DNA from: Leptospira sp. WS60.C2
GTDB lineage: Bacteria; Spirochaetota; Leptospiria; Leptospirales; Leptospiraceae
NCBI RefSeq assembly: GCF_040833955.1
Contig: NZ_CP162133.1
Span: 1,448,001 to 1,512,000 of the forward strand
DNA: 64,000 nt
Reading direction: 5' to 3'
Shown: positions 36,474-44,166 of the stretch, piece by piece
How positions within the stretch are numbered: position 1 is the stretch's first letter
Layout of the letters: each line of letters begins with the position of its first letter
The notes under the pieces: model-generated
The model's input: the letters and a program-made list of their open reading frames with translations, nothing else
What the model was told of the DNA's origin: nothing
The model's database searches: none
Position numbers and translations under genes: made by a program

Positions 36474-37321
36474 ACCCAAGAACCTTCTTTCGTTTTTGCA
36501 TTTGCAGTTTTACAAGACCAGGAGATACAATTTAATAATCCTCCATCTTGGGCTATAGACGTTAATAGGATGGGTACAATTTCTCGATCTTGATATAAAC
36601 TACTTAGTATCTCGATTGCTTCCTCATTGGATTTCTCCATATTTTGAAAGATGGGAAGGTAAATTGTATCTTGGAATTCGAGAAAATTGATATAGTATCC
36701 TACGGCTGATACTTTGTCCTTAGTTCTAGCGAAAGGTATTTCAAGGATTTCCAATTGATATTTGTGAATCGCAGTTTCTAGATTCTTCCGATATTCAGTC
36801 GGATAAACAGACAATTGGTTGATTAAAATTGTTTTATCATCTAAAAATCGAACTAAACCATCTGAGTGACCTAAAAAGTCATCTTTCTCAGCTGGGAATA
36901 CCAACACTTCTACTTGTAATATGGATTCTATTTCCTTGATAAGATCCAAAGGTTTTCTATCTGGATTTTCAGAGAATATACGGTCAGTTACGATAACCTT
37001 TTGATTCCCTTTGACTATATTCCCTCCATCAAGCCGAATGGACGAGTAAATAGTATCTATATCGAGAGATTCACAGATTTTCCTCTGATCAGATATCAAT
37101 TCCATATGATTCTTTAAATAAGAAGGGGAGTATTGAAAACAAAAAAAGTGATTTAGACTAACTTGGATTGGCATAAAATCTCGTATCCAAACATCATTTG
37201 TATTTTCCAATAAATGGAATTTATGTTTTAATTTATTTTGAATTCGATTCCAATCCGCAATGTGGTTTTTTAATAATAATTTTGAAAAAAACAGCGTATT
37301 GGTATCTATATCTAAAATCAT
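36470..37321 (-). CDS. Agmatine deiminase / peptidylarginine deiminase family protein
   Basis: A 283-residue guanidino-group-modifying enzyme. Visible signatures are NDVWIRDFMPI, RLDGGNIV, GHSDGLVRF (catalytic His and Asp) and QDGGLLNCISW with nucleophile Cys 265 near the C-terminus. Canonical members convert agmatine to N-carbamoylputrescine or act on arginine residues. This one is about 60-80 residues shorter than usual agmatine deiminases, with a compact middle. GAGG precedes the ATG at 37321, which overlaps the ankyrin gene stop as ATGA. No polyamine genes are nearby; it sits with hydrolase and nuclease genes, so its substrate is open. Confidence 0.85.
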   Translation of the reverse strand: MILDIDTNTLFFSKLLLKNHIADWNRIQNKLKHKFHLLENTNDVWIRDFMPIQVSLNHFFCFQYSPSYLKNHMELISDQRKICESLDIDTIYSSIRLDGGNIVKGNQKVIVTDRIFSENPDRKPLDLIKEIESILQVEVLVFPAEKDDFLGHSDGLVRFLDDKTILINQLSVYPTEYRKNLETAIHKYQLEILEIPFARTKDKVSAVGYYINFLEFQDTIYLPIFQNMEKSNEEAIEILSSLYQDREIVPILLTSIAQDGGLLNCISWSCKTANAKTKEGSWV

Positions 37322-38067
37322 GCTGATACCTCGATTGAAAATGAATCTATAATATCTTTCCAAAAAGATAAATCCTGGTTTTCGAATATACCTTCATCTA
37401 AATTATTTTTTACATATGGATTTGCTCCATTTAATAAACAAAAATTTACAACTTCTTTGTCTTTTTTTCTAATTGCTAAATGTAATAAAGTGTCTCCTTC
37501 TTCATTTTGAATATTTATGTTATCAGAATTAAACTGACTAAGAATTAAGTTTCTTGAAATTTCCTTTAGTTCTTTTTCCTCTTTTTTGTATAAATTAAAG
37601 ATAAAAATTTCATTATTCATATTCCTAGTAAAGATAGAATAATCATTCCAAATGTTAATTCCTCTAAGTATTATCTTGAATAGATTAGTTTTGGGACTAT
37701 TTAATAATAAAAAAAGAATGTTTTCGTTATTCTCATCGAAAGAATTTAATTCTAATGCTATGTTTTCTTTTTTTTCTAAAATGCAGGTTTCCCTGTTAAA
37801 AACACATTTAGAGCTTAAATTTAAGATCAATGCATTCTCGTCAAAATTGAATTCAAGAAGATCTAAATATTCGATATCATTTTTAATAAATTCTAATTCT
37901 ATAAAGTTTAGAATGAAAGGGTTTATTCTATTTAATAAGTTTAAAGTTGTTTCTATATTTATGGATAATAAAATAGAACAGTATTCTCTATCAAATATAT
38001 TGTCCTCTCTTTTTATGTTATCTAAGATTTCATCCCTTAAGTTTGATTTTGTAATTAATTGTTTCAT
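37318..38067 (-). CDS. Ankyrin-repeat protein leading the deiminase operon
   Basis: A 249-residue, Asn/Ile/Leu-rich protein. The C-terminal part carries an ankyrin repeat, NEEGDTLLHLAIRKKDKEVV followed by NFCLLNGANPYVKNN. The N-terminal 170 residues may hold diverged repeats but match nothing I recognise. There is no signal peptide. It is the first gene of the four-gene minus-strand operon, overlapping the deiminase gene by ATGA. A binding or sensing role is inferred from the repeat type. The upstream region has several inverted repeats. Confidence 0.72.
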   Translation of the reverse strand: MKQLITKSNLRDEILDNIKREDNIFDREYCSILLSINIETTLNLLNRINPFILNFIELEFIKNDIEYLDLLEFNFDENALILNLSSKCVFNRETCILEKKENIALELNSFDENNENILFLLLNSPKTNLFKIILRGINIWNDYSIFTRNMNNEIFIFNLYKKEEKELKEISRNLILSQFNSDNINIQNEEGDTLLHLAIRKKDKEVVNFCLLNGANPYVKNNLDEGIFENQDLSFWKDIIDSFSIEVSA

Positions 38068-38084
38068 GTTGTAACCTTATCTTA

Positions 38085-38175
38085 CGTATACGACAAAATA
38101 GACTTTGTCTTCAATGGGTTTTATGAAAAAAGATACTTTGGCGAAAAAAAATGAAAATCACTGAACGAAAGTGAT
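38085..38175. promoter_or_regulatory. Divergent promoter region with three inverted repeats
   Basis: The 146-base gap between the ankyrin operon and the PcfJ-domain gene contains a palindrome CGTATACG (38085-38092), an inverted repeat GACAAA/TTTGTC with 6-base spacer (38092-38109) and ATCACT/AGTGAT with 7-base spacer (38157-38175). These are candidate operators for one or both units. No regulator gene is adjacent. Confidence 0.45.
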
Positions 38176-38213
38176 CAGAAATCGTCTTTATATGATGAGG
38201 TTATAAAAGACGA

Positions 38214-40427
38214 ATGAAAATAAATAATGTATATATTAATATAAATAATTTTCGAATACAAATTAGATTTAATTATTATAATTACTATTTTAAAAAAAGT
38301 GATAAGTTTCAATGTTTTGAAGTTAGAAGGTCAGGAAGAGAGAAGAAAATTATTTCTTTTTCTTTGAATTTGAATAAACATGAATTGCTATTTGTTAACT
38401 TTGGGTTTATTCGGGATTTAGAATCAAAAGGAAACTCTATTATTGTTTTTGATGATTGTACAATGGAAGAAAAAAAATACACTAGTAATTTGTGGGAAGT
38501 TTGGAAGAAAATATTTTCTATGATTTTCCGTAATTTTTCCAAGTCATCTTTAGAATTAATTTCTGATTTCTGTGATGCGGATAATTTGCAGAGTAGGTTA
38601 CTATTGCAGTTAGCAAAAAATTATGAATTTGAAAAACTGATTCGAATAACTCCATTTTTAGCTTATCTCGAAGTAATGTTCGATTATTTGTATGTAAAGT
38701 TTGGAGAAAGCAATTTAGGGAGTTCTATTAAAAAGAATATATCTTTCTATGAAAAATTAACTCCGAATAGTTTAAATTTTCGCTATTTTGGTTTTTTCAA
38801 CTCATTGGTTGAAAACGAAGAAGTAAAATCTAATCTGAACAAACTAAGAGAAATTGATTTAGAAAGTATATTCTATGAAAAACAAGGATCACTTGAATTT
38901 CTGTTCCCATCAGGAATTGATCAATCAAATGATTTCTTAAAAATTAATATTTCCTCTGGGCTTGCTGGGAATTACAAAGAATTTTCAGATTCGGATTTTA
39001 TTTATGGGATTGGAGCAAAGGTATTTTACAATTATCTTATATTTGGACTTAGACTTTTTCTTTCTGCAAATTTATTTCCAAATAGAATATACTTCCTTTC
39101 ATATTTTGGATGCTTAAAAGTGATATCTTTAGATTTGGAGAAAAAAGAAGTATCAGAAAAGTTTCAATTCGATAATGGTCGTTTCATTGAATTCCTTTTG
39201 CCAGATAATATCAACTCAATAAGACTATTTTATTTTAAAATCGTAAAGAGTTCAAACGAAAATGATTACAAAATTTTGATTTCGAAAGAATTAGGGGATA
39301 TTATTTCATTCCGTTCTTCTTATCATGCAAGAGAAATATATATTAATGAGATTAAGAAGTTTAAAGATTTTATTCCAGATTTTCTCGTTAAGATAATTCA
39401 ATCAGTTTATGTGGAGAAAGCAGAATATTTTGATCTGGGGCAAGATTTATCAAATTTAGGAACATTCCGATCAATGCAACCGCATATAACTAGTTTTAAT
39501 GTTTTTGAACTTTTAAACGAAAATCTTAACCTAATCGAAATAAGTAGTCATAATACAAAGCTTGCATTGGTTATTATTTCTTACTTTAAAAAAAATGAAT
39601 GTTTTGTTTCAAATTTTGACAAGTATCGTATTACATCTATGGCTAAGTCCGAAATTTTGAAAGAAATAGTTGAAGATGATGATGTAAGGGAAATCATACT
39701 TAAATTTTCTGTCAATTGTCTCATTCAAATCCATTTCGATGATCTAGTATATATTGCAAAGAACAGCAAAAATAGAAAACTAATAAATTCTCTGCCTGAA
39801 GTTACCCTATTAATAGCTGATTTAATGTTTAATTCTTCCAAGAATAATTATGACAATCTGTCGAAACGGCTAGTTCTTCAGTTATATCATTTAGAAAAAA
39901 AGCATGCCTATCTTCAAAAAAAATATATTGATTCTAAATATGAAGATGAGGAAATCATAGATGAAATCGATAGCATAGACAATATATTGAGTACATTTCT
40001 ATTTGATTATATAGAGGTGAGTGATTCTTTACCAACAGGTAGAATGATCGAAAGTGTAGAGATGATACAGGAAATTATAAATGATGGTTGGAGAAATATA
40101 AATTTTGTCGACCATTTTGAATTTCCAGAGCCTCCGCTTCTAGGTACAAACAGCATTGTTCCCATTCGTAATTCTACTGATCTAAATGAAGAAGGTAAGG
40201 TGCAAATAAACTGTTGTTATAGCTATGTAAATAGAGTTATATCTAATCGTTATTATTTTTATAGATGCAATAAGTATGAACGATGTACAATCGGAATAGT
40301 TTGGAACGAGGAAAAATCAGATTGGGAAATAGAACAAATCTCATCTAAATCAAACAAAAGACCAAAGAAAAGAAGTCTAGAATATATAGAAAAATGGTTT
40401 AATTCGGAAGTGAGCAGGAAAATGTAA
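38214..40427 (+). CDS. PcfJ-domain protein, large N-terminal region unknown
   Basis: A 737-residue protein. Residues from about 560 to the end match the PcfJ layout found in conjugative plasmids and phage-like elements: FEFPEPPLLGT, SIVPIRNSTDLNEEGK, a CCYSYVNRV segment, YFYRC and W-x-I-E-Q-I. The usual H-C-V at the core is N-C-C here. The N-terminal 500 residues are helical, Phe/Tyr/Asn-rich and unassigned. PcfJ function is unclear even in studied elements. The gene is divergent from the ankyrin operon. GAGG lies 13 bases before the ATG, further than normal. Confidence 0.75.
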   Translation: MKINNVYININNFRIQIRFNYYNYYFKKSDKFQCFEVRRSGREKKIISFSLNLNKHELLFVNFGFIRDLESKGNSIIVFDDCTMEEKKYTSNLWEVWKKIFSMIFRNFSKSSLELISDFCDADNLQSRLLLQLAKNYEFEKLIRITPFLAYLEVMFDYLYVKFGESNLGSSIKKNISFYEKLTPNSLNFRYFGFFNSLVENEEVKSNLNKLREIDLESIFYEKQGSLEFLFPSGIDQSNDFLKINISSGLAGNYKEFSDSDFIYGIGAKVFYNYLIFGLRLFLSANLFPNRIYFLSYFGCLKVISLDLEKKEVSEKFQFDNGRFIEFLLPDNINSIRLFYFKIVKSSNENDYKILISKELGDIISFRSSYHAREIYINEIKKFKDFIPDFLVKIIQSVYVEKAEYFDLGQDLSNLGTFRSMQPHITSFNVFELLNENLNLIEISSHNTKLALVIISYFKKNECFVSNFDKYRITSMAKSEILKEIVEDDDVREIILKFSVNCLIQIHFDDLVYIAKNSKNRKLINSLPEVTLLIADLMFNSSKNNYDNLSKRLVLQLYHLEKKHAYLQKKYIDSKYEDEEIIDEIDSIDNILSTFLFDYIEVSDSLPTGRMIESVEMIQEIINDGWRNINFVDHFEFPEPPLLGTNSIVPIRNSTDLNEEGKVQINCCYSYVNRVISNRYYFYRCNKYERCTIGIVWNEEKSDWEIEQISSKSNKRPKKRSLEYIEKWFNSEVSRKM

Positions 40428-40538
40428 TATGGTTTTTTTACTATTTTTGTATTCCCTAAAACTTTCTATTTAGATTTAAAATTTTGACAATATCTATTTT
40501 ATCAAGTTGCTTTATGAAGTCGCAAAGAGGTAAAACCT

Positions 40539-40814
40539 ATGGAAATTGAATTTAACCGCTCGTATATTGCAATTGACGAGGAAGATTTTGAAATCGCTCC
40601 ACGTTCCGTTATTCGAGATATTCTGACAAAAAAAGAATATGTAATCTGTTCGATTCTAAATAAAGGATCAGACAGGCTCGCAAAAGCTATGGCATATTTA
40701 GCTCACCTATCGGAAGGATCTACAGCAGGGAGTTGGTCAGACGGTAATAAACCATTCATCATTGAAATTGAGCAGTTTTCACGCTATTTCAGACGAGCAA
40801 TACCTGGTCAGTAA
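40539..40814 (+). CDS. Small unknown protein
   Basis: A 91-residue product with a clear ribosome site (AAAGAGG, eight bases before the ATG). It has an acidic N-terminus (IAIDEEDFEIAPRSVI), a helical middle and no recognised domain. It lies about 110 bases after the PcfJ-domain gene. A TTGACA at 40484-40489 could be its -35 box, but no good -10 was found at the usual distance. The following 256 bases to 41070 show no gene. Confidence 0.6.
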   Translation: MEIEFNRSYIAIDEEDFEIAPRSVIRDILTKKEYVICSILNKGSDRLAKAMAYLAHLSEGSTAGSWSDGNKPFIIEIEQFSRYFRRAIPGQ

Positions 40815-41070
40815 ACTGTTCTAGAAAAGTCCCCACCTTTCAATATAATGTAGTAAGAATATATTCATTCTTTTTTTGCGGTGTGCTGTATTTTCCCTCA
40901 TAGGAAATTACTTTGTGGTAAAAATCATTTTTCAAATTAGAGGTTGAGTGACCACTGCTTCTTTATGAAACCGTCAGGTGAATACTATACTAGCACACTA
41001 CAAGAATAATCAAGATATGTGGATACTTTTATATTCAAAATTGAATAGAAATAAAATGTCAGAATAGGTA

Positions 41071-41259
41071 TTATTTTTTCTTAAACATTTTTAGAAAGCC
41101 ATCCATAGATTTTTGAATTTTCCTTCCATCGTCACCTGAGAAAACAATGGTAGATTTACAGCTAGGACAAGTCATACTTTTTCCTGGGATTAACTTTTCG
41201 ACTTTAACTTTTGTCTTCTTTTTGCAATTTGCACACGTTATATCTACATCTAGTTTCAT
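41071..41259 (-). CDS. Small zinc-ribbon protein
   Basis: A 62-residue protein with two C-x-x-C pairs, CANC near residue 8 and CPSC near residue 31, separated by a basic strand. This is a zinc-ribbon (zinc_ribbon/MJ0042-like) pattern. The C-terminus is Lys-rich. The ATG at 41259 is preferred over a TTG two codons earlier. No strong ribosome site is seen. A nucleic-acid or protein adaptor role is typical for such ribbons, but no target is indicated. Confidence 0.6.
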   Translation of the reverse strand: MKLDVDITCANCKKKTKVKVEKLIPGKSMTCPSCKSTIVFSGDDGRKIQKSMDGFLKMFKKK

Positions 41260-41372
41260 AAGCAATTAATGTCAGTTACGCTAAATGTTGTGAAGCATTT
41301 TTTTGACTTACTTCCCATATTAATGAGTATGTAACTTTAAGTCTCATTAGTTGATGTTGACATTTTAGTTGG

Positions 41373-41636
41373 GTGAATTATAATCTAAGATTTTATATAA
41401 ATCTAATGGAAATCCATCTCCTGAAAATTAATAGCGAATACCACCTGTTCAAACTTATTGCAGTGGGTCGACTCCACTCATACTGTCATCTAGACGGAAT
41501 AGCTAACTATTCGGACTCAAACAAGTTTAACATCTTCCATGACCCAGGCGATTTAATAGATCATCTAGATTCTATGGAAGATCCGATATGTCCTATATGT
41601 AAATTGAAGTCAGAGGTTTTAGAAAAAAATTTGTAA
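41373..41636 (+). CDS. Possible small Cys/His protein
   Basis: An open frame of up to 87 codons from a GTG at 41373, or 76 from an ATG at 41406. The second half has CHLDG and CPICK, which could form a metal site, and looks protein-like (FHDPGDLIDHLDSMEDP). Neither start has a ribosome site, so this gene is tentative. Confidence 0.4.
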   Translation: MNYNLRFYINLMEIHLLKINSEYHLFKLIAVGRLHSYCHLDGIANYSDSNKFNIFHDPGDLIDHLDSMEDPICPICKLKSEVLEKNL

Positions 41637-41723
41637 CATCGTAAAAACTGTTCACTTTTAAGGAGGTAAAAAAACTCCCGTCTTAAAGCCTTCTTTTGAA
41701 ATCATAAAAAAATTAATAACTTA

Positions 41724-41752
41724 TTGAATCGTTTTTCTTTGCAAGGTATTCT
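41724..41752 (+). promoter_or_regulatory. Candidate sigma-70 promoter of a short transcript
   Basis: TTGAAT (41724-41729), a 17-base spacer and TATTCT (41747-41752). It lies about 270 bases upstream of the strong stem-loop terminator at 42018-42050, so the two would define a short transcript. Confidence 0.4.
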
Positions 41753-41802
41753 GACATAATCCTCTCTACTCCTGGTGGTGAGGTGAAAAATAGAAATTTT
41801 AT

Positions 41803-41997
41803 ATGTTGTTTGAGATGGGGTTCTTGCATGAAAAAAGCAAGGAGATTATTTACATTGAGGGTAATTCCTCTAATTCTCAAAACAAGGAAAAGTATTAAAA
41901 TTAAATCAATTTTAATGCAACTATGGAAATCTATGATGTATATTGTAGATTTTATGAAATTCCTGAAGTTAATAAAAGATTTAATCGATTTCTGTAA
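41803..41997 (+). pseudogene. Possible broken small gene in the short transcript
   Basis: In this frame the sequence reads MLFEMGFLHEKSKEIIYIEG and on for 31 codons to TAA. After AAT and a second TAA it continues in the same frame as protein-like MEIYDVYCRFYEIPEVNKRF to a TAA at 41995. Two close in-frame stops within otherwise protein-like sequence suggest decay. The overlapping frame 41783-42010 has no internal stop but reads as highly basic, low-quality protein. A non-coding RNA is an equal alternative. Confidence 0.3.
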
Positions 41998-42017
41998 ATA
42001 CTTCAGTTAAATTTTTT

Positions 42018-42050
42018 CCTTCTCTTGAATTAACTTCAAGGGAAGGTTTT
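42018..42050 (+). terminator. Strong Rho-independent terminator
   Basis: A 12-bp stem (42018-42029 with 42035-42046) with a single G-T pair and a 5-base loop is followed by TTTTCT. It is the most stable stem-loop in this part and ends a plus-strand transcript. It lies only 11 bases from the stop of the minus-strand gene at 42062. Confidence 0.75.
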
Positions 42051-42061
42051 CTAATCTCTAC

Positions 42062-42289
42062 TCAAATCTCAAAATCAAAAGGATTAGGGTCAGGAAAGTT
42101 CTTTTCTAGACGATCTTCTATACGAGATCCATTCGCCTGTATTATTTCTAGCTGGTTCATAATGTGGATCAATACAGCCGATACCCGATCCCTATATCCC
42201 TGTGGAGATGTATCCATGATTAATTTCGTGTAATTAACTGGAACAGTATCATCTTCCTCTTCCATTCGCCATTCTTTAATCTTTCCCAT
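42062..42289 (-). CDS. Small unknown acidic protein
   Basis: A 75-residue product, acidic at both ends, with a helical middle (RDRVSAVLIHIMNQLEIIQ). No family recognised. Its ATG overlaps the upstream gene stop as TAATG and is preceded by GGAGGAAT, so it is translated as the second gene of a pair. The excellent ribosome site makes it a likely real gene. Confidence 0.65.
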   Translation of the reverse strand: MGKIKEWRMEEEDDTVPVNYTKLIMDTSPQGYRDRVSAVLIHIMNQLEIIQANGSRIEDRLEKNFPDPNPFDFEI

Positions 42290-42579
42290 TAAAATTCCTC
42301 CGATCCATATCCAGGGAATTCCTGAAATAACTTCTTATAGATGCTGATTAGTCTGTCATGTTTTCCTGGAACGAGAAACGCTTGTTCTGTAGGTGGAAAA
42401 GTGGAAAGGATGTCTTCTATTCCAATATTCCCATAATAGTAATCTTCTAGGATCTCATCAATGTTTAGAAGTTTACCTTCTTCAATATCTGTTTTGAACT
42501 GAGTCCAATCTCTTAAAATGAATTCTTGGCTGAATTCTGTCTCGCTGAATCGTAACCGTGTGTCAATATGTGCTAACAT
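42289..42579 (-). CDS. Small unknown protein
   Basis: A 96-residue product starting MLAHIDTRLRF. GGGAGG five bases before the ATG at 42579 decides this start, although the frame is open to 42627. It is acidic and aromatic (EILEDYYYGNIGIEDIL). No domain recognised. It is coupled to the 75-residue protein downstream. The 279 bases up to the XRE gene hold no gene. Confidence 0.65.
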   Translation of the reverse strand: MLAHIDTRLRFSETEFSQEFILRDWTQFKTDIEEGKLLNIDEILEDYYYGNIGIEDILSTFPPTEQAFLVPGKHDRLISIYKKLFQEFPGYGSEEF

Positions 42580-42906
42580 ATACACCTCCCATATGACCAA
42601 TTTTCTAGATGAGTATTTTTGTGTCAAACTTTAATAAGCTAACATGAGTTATGCATATTTTTTCTTGACACATTTGTTATATGTTAGGTGAAATTTAATG
42701 TCTTATGTTTTTATGAAATACTATTTCATTGACATAATCCCTGGTTTTTTTGTTACAATCGATAAAAATCAAAAATGAAATAAGGAAGGTGGATTCAGTT
42801 TCTTTTTAGTAAATATTGGTAAGTAGTTAAAAAATAAATTTCAAAATTTGAAAACAGTGCTTTTTAAAAATAAGTGATAGCACAAAAAATCTAGGTGATT
42901 AAGGAA

Positions 42907-43170
42907 CTAAAATTTAGATTTTGTAGGTGGAGTATTTAGATACTTCAAGGAGGGTAACTCAAATAATTTTGCAGGCGGGATATTCAAATTTTTTGAAATG
43001 ATCAAAATGCTTTTGAAAGAGGGATATGTTTCGCCCTTTTCGATTTTCTGATAATTCCTAACGCTCAAGTCGATGCCTGCAACCATTTCCTGACTCATTT
43101 TTCTTGATTTTCTCAATTTCAGTAAATTTTCAGAAAATTCAGTTAAAATAACATTCCAATTTAGATTCAC
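42907..43170 (-). CDS. XRE-family transcriptional regulator
   Basis: An 87-residue DNA-binding protein. The helix-turn-helix reads LLKLRKSRKMSQEMVAGID then VRNYQKIEKGETYPS, typical of phage Cro/CI and XRE repressors. It starts with GTG at 43170. It is divergent from the small-protein gene at 43300, and a perfect 16-bp palindrome lies between them, so it probably represses that promoter, its own, or both. There is no peptidase or ligand domain. Confidence 0.88.
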   Translation of the reverse strand: MNLNWNVILTEFSENLLKLRKSRKMSQEMVAGIDLSVRNYQKIEKGETYPSFKSILIISKNLNIPPAKLFELPSLKYLNTPPTKSKF

Positions 43171-43218
43171 TACGCTATTTTAATTCAATTTTCACAACTT
43201 CGCCACGATAGAAAAGTC

Positions 43219-43234
43219 ACGATGTATACATCGT
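43219..43234. promoter_or_regulatory. Perfect 16-bp palindrome, likely XRE operator
   Basis: ACGATGTATACATCGT reads the same on both strands. It sits 49 bases from the XRE start and five bases before the -35 box of the plus-strand promoter. A bound dimer here could block RNA polymerase in both directions. Confidence 0.7.
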
Positions 43235-43239
43235 TTTTC

Positions 43240-43267
43240 TTGACAGGAATGTCTATCTCCGTATAAC
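43240..43267 (+). promoter_or_regulatory. Consensus sigma-70 promoter
   Basis: TTGACA at 43240-43245, 16-base spacer, TATAAC at 43262-43267 (a TAACAT two bases later gives an 18-base spacer). It would start transcription near 43275, just before the GGAG-led gene at 43300. Confidence 0.65.
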
Positions 43268-43299
43268 ATACCAAGACGCAAAACGTTACAGGAGTTAAC

Positions 43300-43455
43300 A
43301 TGCCAGAAAATGAAGAAAAAAATTATCCCAAAAAATCCGTTTCTTATGAATCTAGGAGCTTCTTTGATCACCTTTTGATTATTTGTTGCACTTGGGGTTT
43401 AGGTTACATTTGCTATGGTTGTAGAAAGAAGACGGTTACCAATAATAAATACTAA
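43300..43455 (+). CDS. 51-residue protein with hydrophobic Cys-rich segment
   Basis: A short gene with a good ribosome site (AGGAG, five bases before the ATG) directly downstream of the consensus promoter. The first 20 residues are polar and charged. Residues about 21-41 (FFDHLLIICCTWGLGYICYG) are hydrophobic with several Cys and could be one membrane segment. A basic tail follows. No family recognised. The next gene begins at the base after its stop. Confidence 0.6.
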   Translation: MPENEEKNYPKKSVSYESRSFFDHLLIICCTWGLGYICYGCRKKTVTNNKY

Positions 43456-44163
43456 GTGCAAATTTTTATAAATTTACTGAGACCGATTATTGTAGTTAGT
43501 TTCTCATTTCCTGTGAATATAGTAATATTCATAGGTATTTTTCTATCCTCAGTATTTAATCTAAGGAAATGGAAGTACGAATTAGCTCAAATTAGTGCTA
43601 AAATGCTATTGTTTTTGAGCGGGGTTAAAATCGAGAGTTTTCAAAAGAATAAGAAATTAAATCCTTCTAATGCTTATTATTTAGGAAATTTTATAGGTAT
43701 TGAAATACTGCCAGCATTGATTTCTGTAATCAATGAGCCAACCTGCTTGATATTGCGATGGTTTAATTTTTACACACCTATTTTTGGGTGGTCATTTTAT
43801 CTTCTTAAATTTATTCCCTTTTCGAATAACTTTGCCAAAGTCGAGAATTTGATAAATAGGCGAATTACGATTGAAGGTTTTTCTGTAATTAATTTCCCTG
43901 CTGGCTACAACATTCTTCATCGTAAAGATTCAAAATCATTATTTAAATCTGTATCACTGCGTCCTTTTAAAGAAAAGATCAAGATTATACCATTCGCCGT
44001 TATCGAGAGAGAAGTTATAGATTCAATATGGTTTAGGTCAAGTTATACAATCAGTTTCCTAGATGAAGAACTGTTTGATCCTCTAAAATCGAAAATAACT
44101 CAAATTAAGACAATAGAAGATAAAGTAAGAAAGGAATTATTTAATTTAACAGAAGGAGATTAA
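43456..44163 (+). CDS. Diverged PlsC-like acyltransferase-fold membrane protein
   Basis: A 235-residue protein with an N-terminal membrane segment (VVSFSFPVNIVIFIGIFL). Its pattern recalls 1-acylglycerol-3-phosphate acyltransferases: YYLGNFIGIEIL stands where the catalytic N-H-x4-D should be, and VINFPAGYNI where F-P-E-G-T-R should be. The catalytic His and Asp are missing, so it would be inactive or a distant relative. It starts with GTG immediately after the 51-residue gene's stop, with no own ribosome site, suggesting coupled translation. A lipoprotein gene follows after 3 bases. Confidence 0.5.
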   Translation: MQIFINLLRPIIVVSFSFPVNIVIFIGIFLSSVFNLRKWKYELAQISAKMLLFLSGVKIESFQKNKKLNPSNAYYLGNFIGIEILPALISVINEPTCLILRWFNFYTPIFGWSFYLLKFIPFSNNFAKVENLINRRITIEGFSVINFPAGYNILHRKDSKSLFKSVSLRPFKEKIKIIPFAVIEREVIDSIWFRSSYTISFLDEELFDPLKSKITQIKTIEDKVRKELFNLTEGD

Positions 44164-44166
44164 AAA

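Noticed and set aside
40484..40516. Promoter for the 91-residue gene (TTGACA at 40484).
   Set aside because: No acceptable -10 box at 16-18 bases; the nearest T-rich hexamer is 21 bases away.
40815..41070. Possible gene or structured RNA in this gap.
   Set aside because: Neither strand has a protein-like frame or a stable stem-loop that I could find.
43456..44163. Calling this gene an active PlsC acyltransferase.
   Set aside because: The N-H-x4-D and F-P-E-G motifs are not present, only their positions are recalled.
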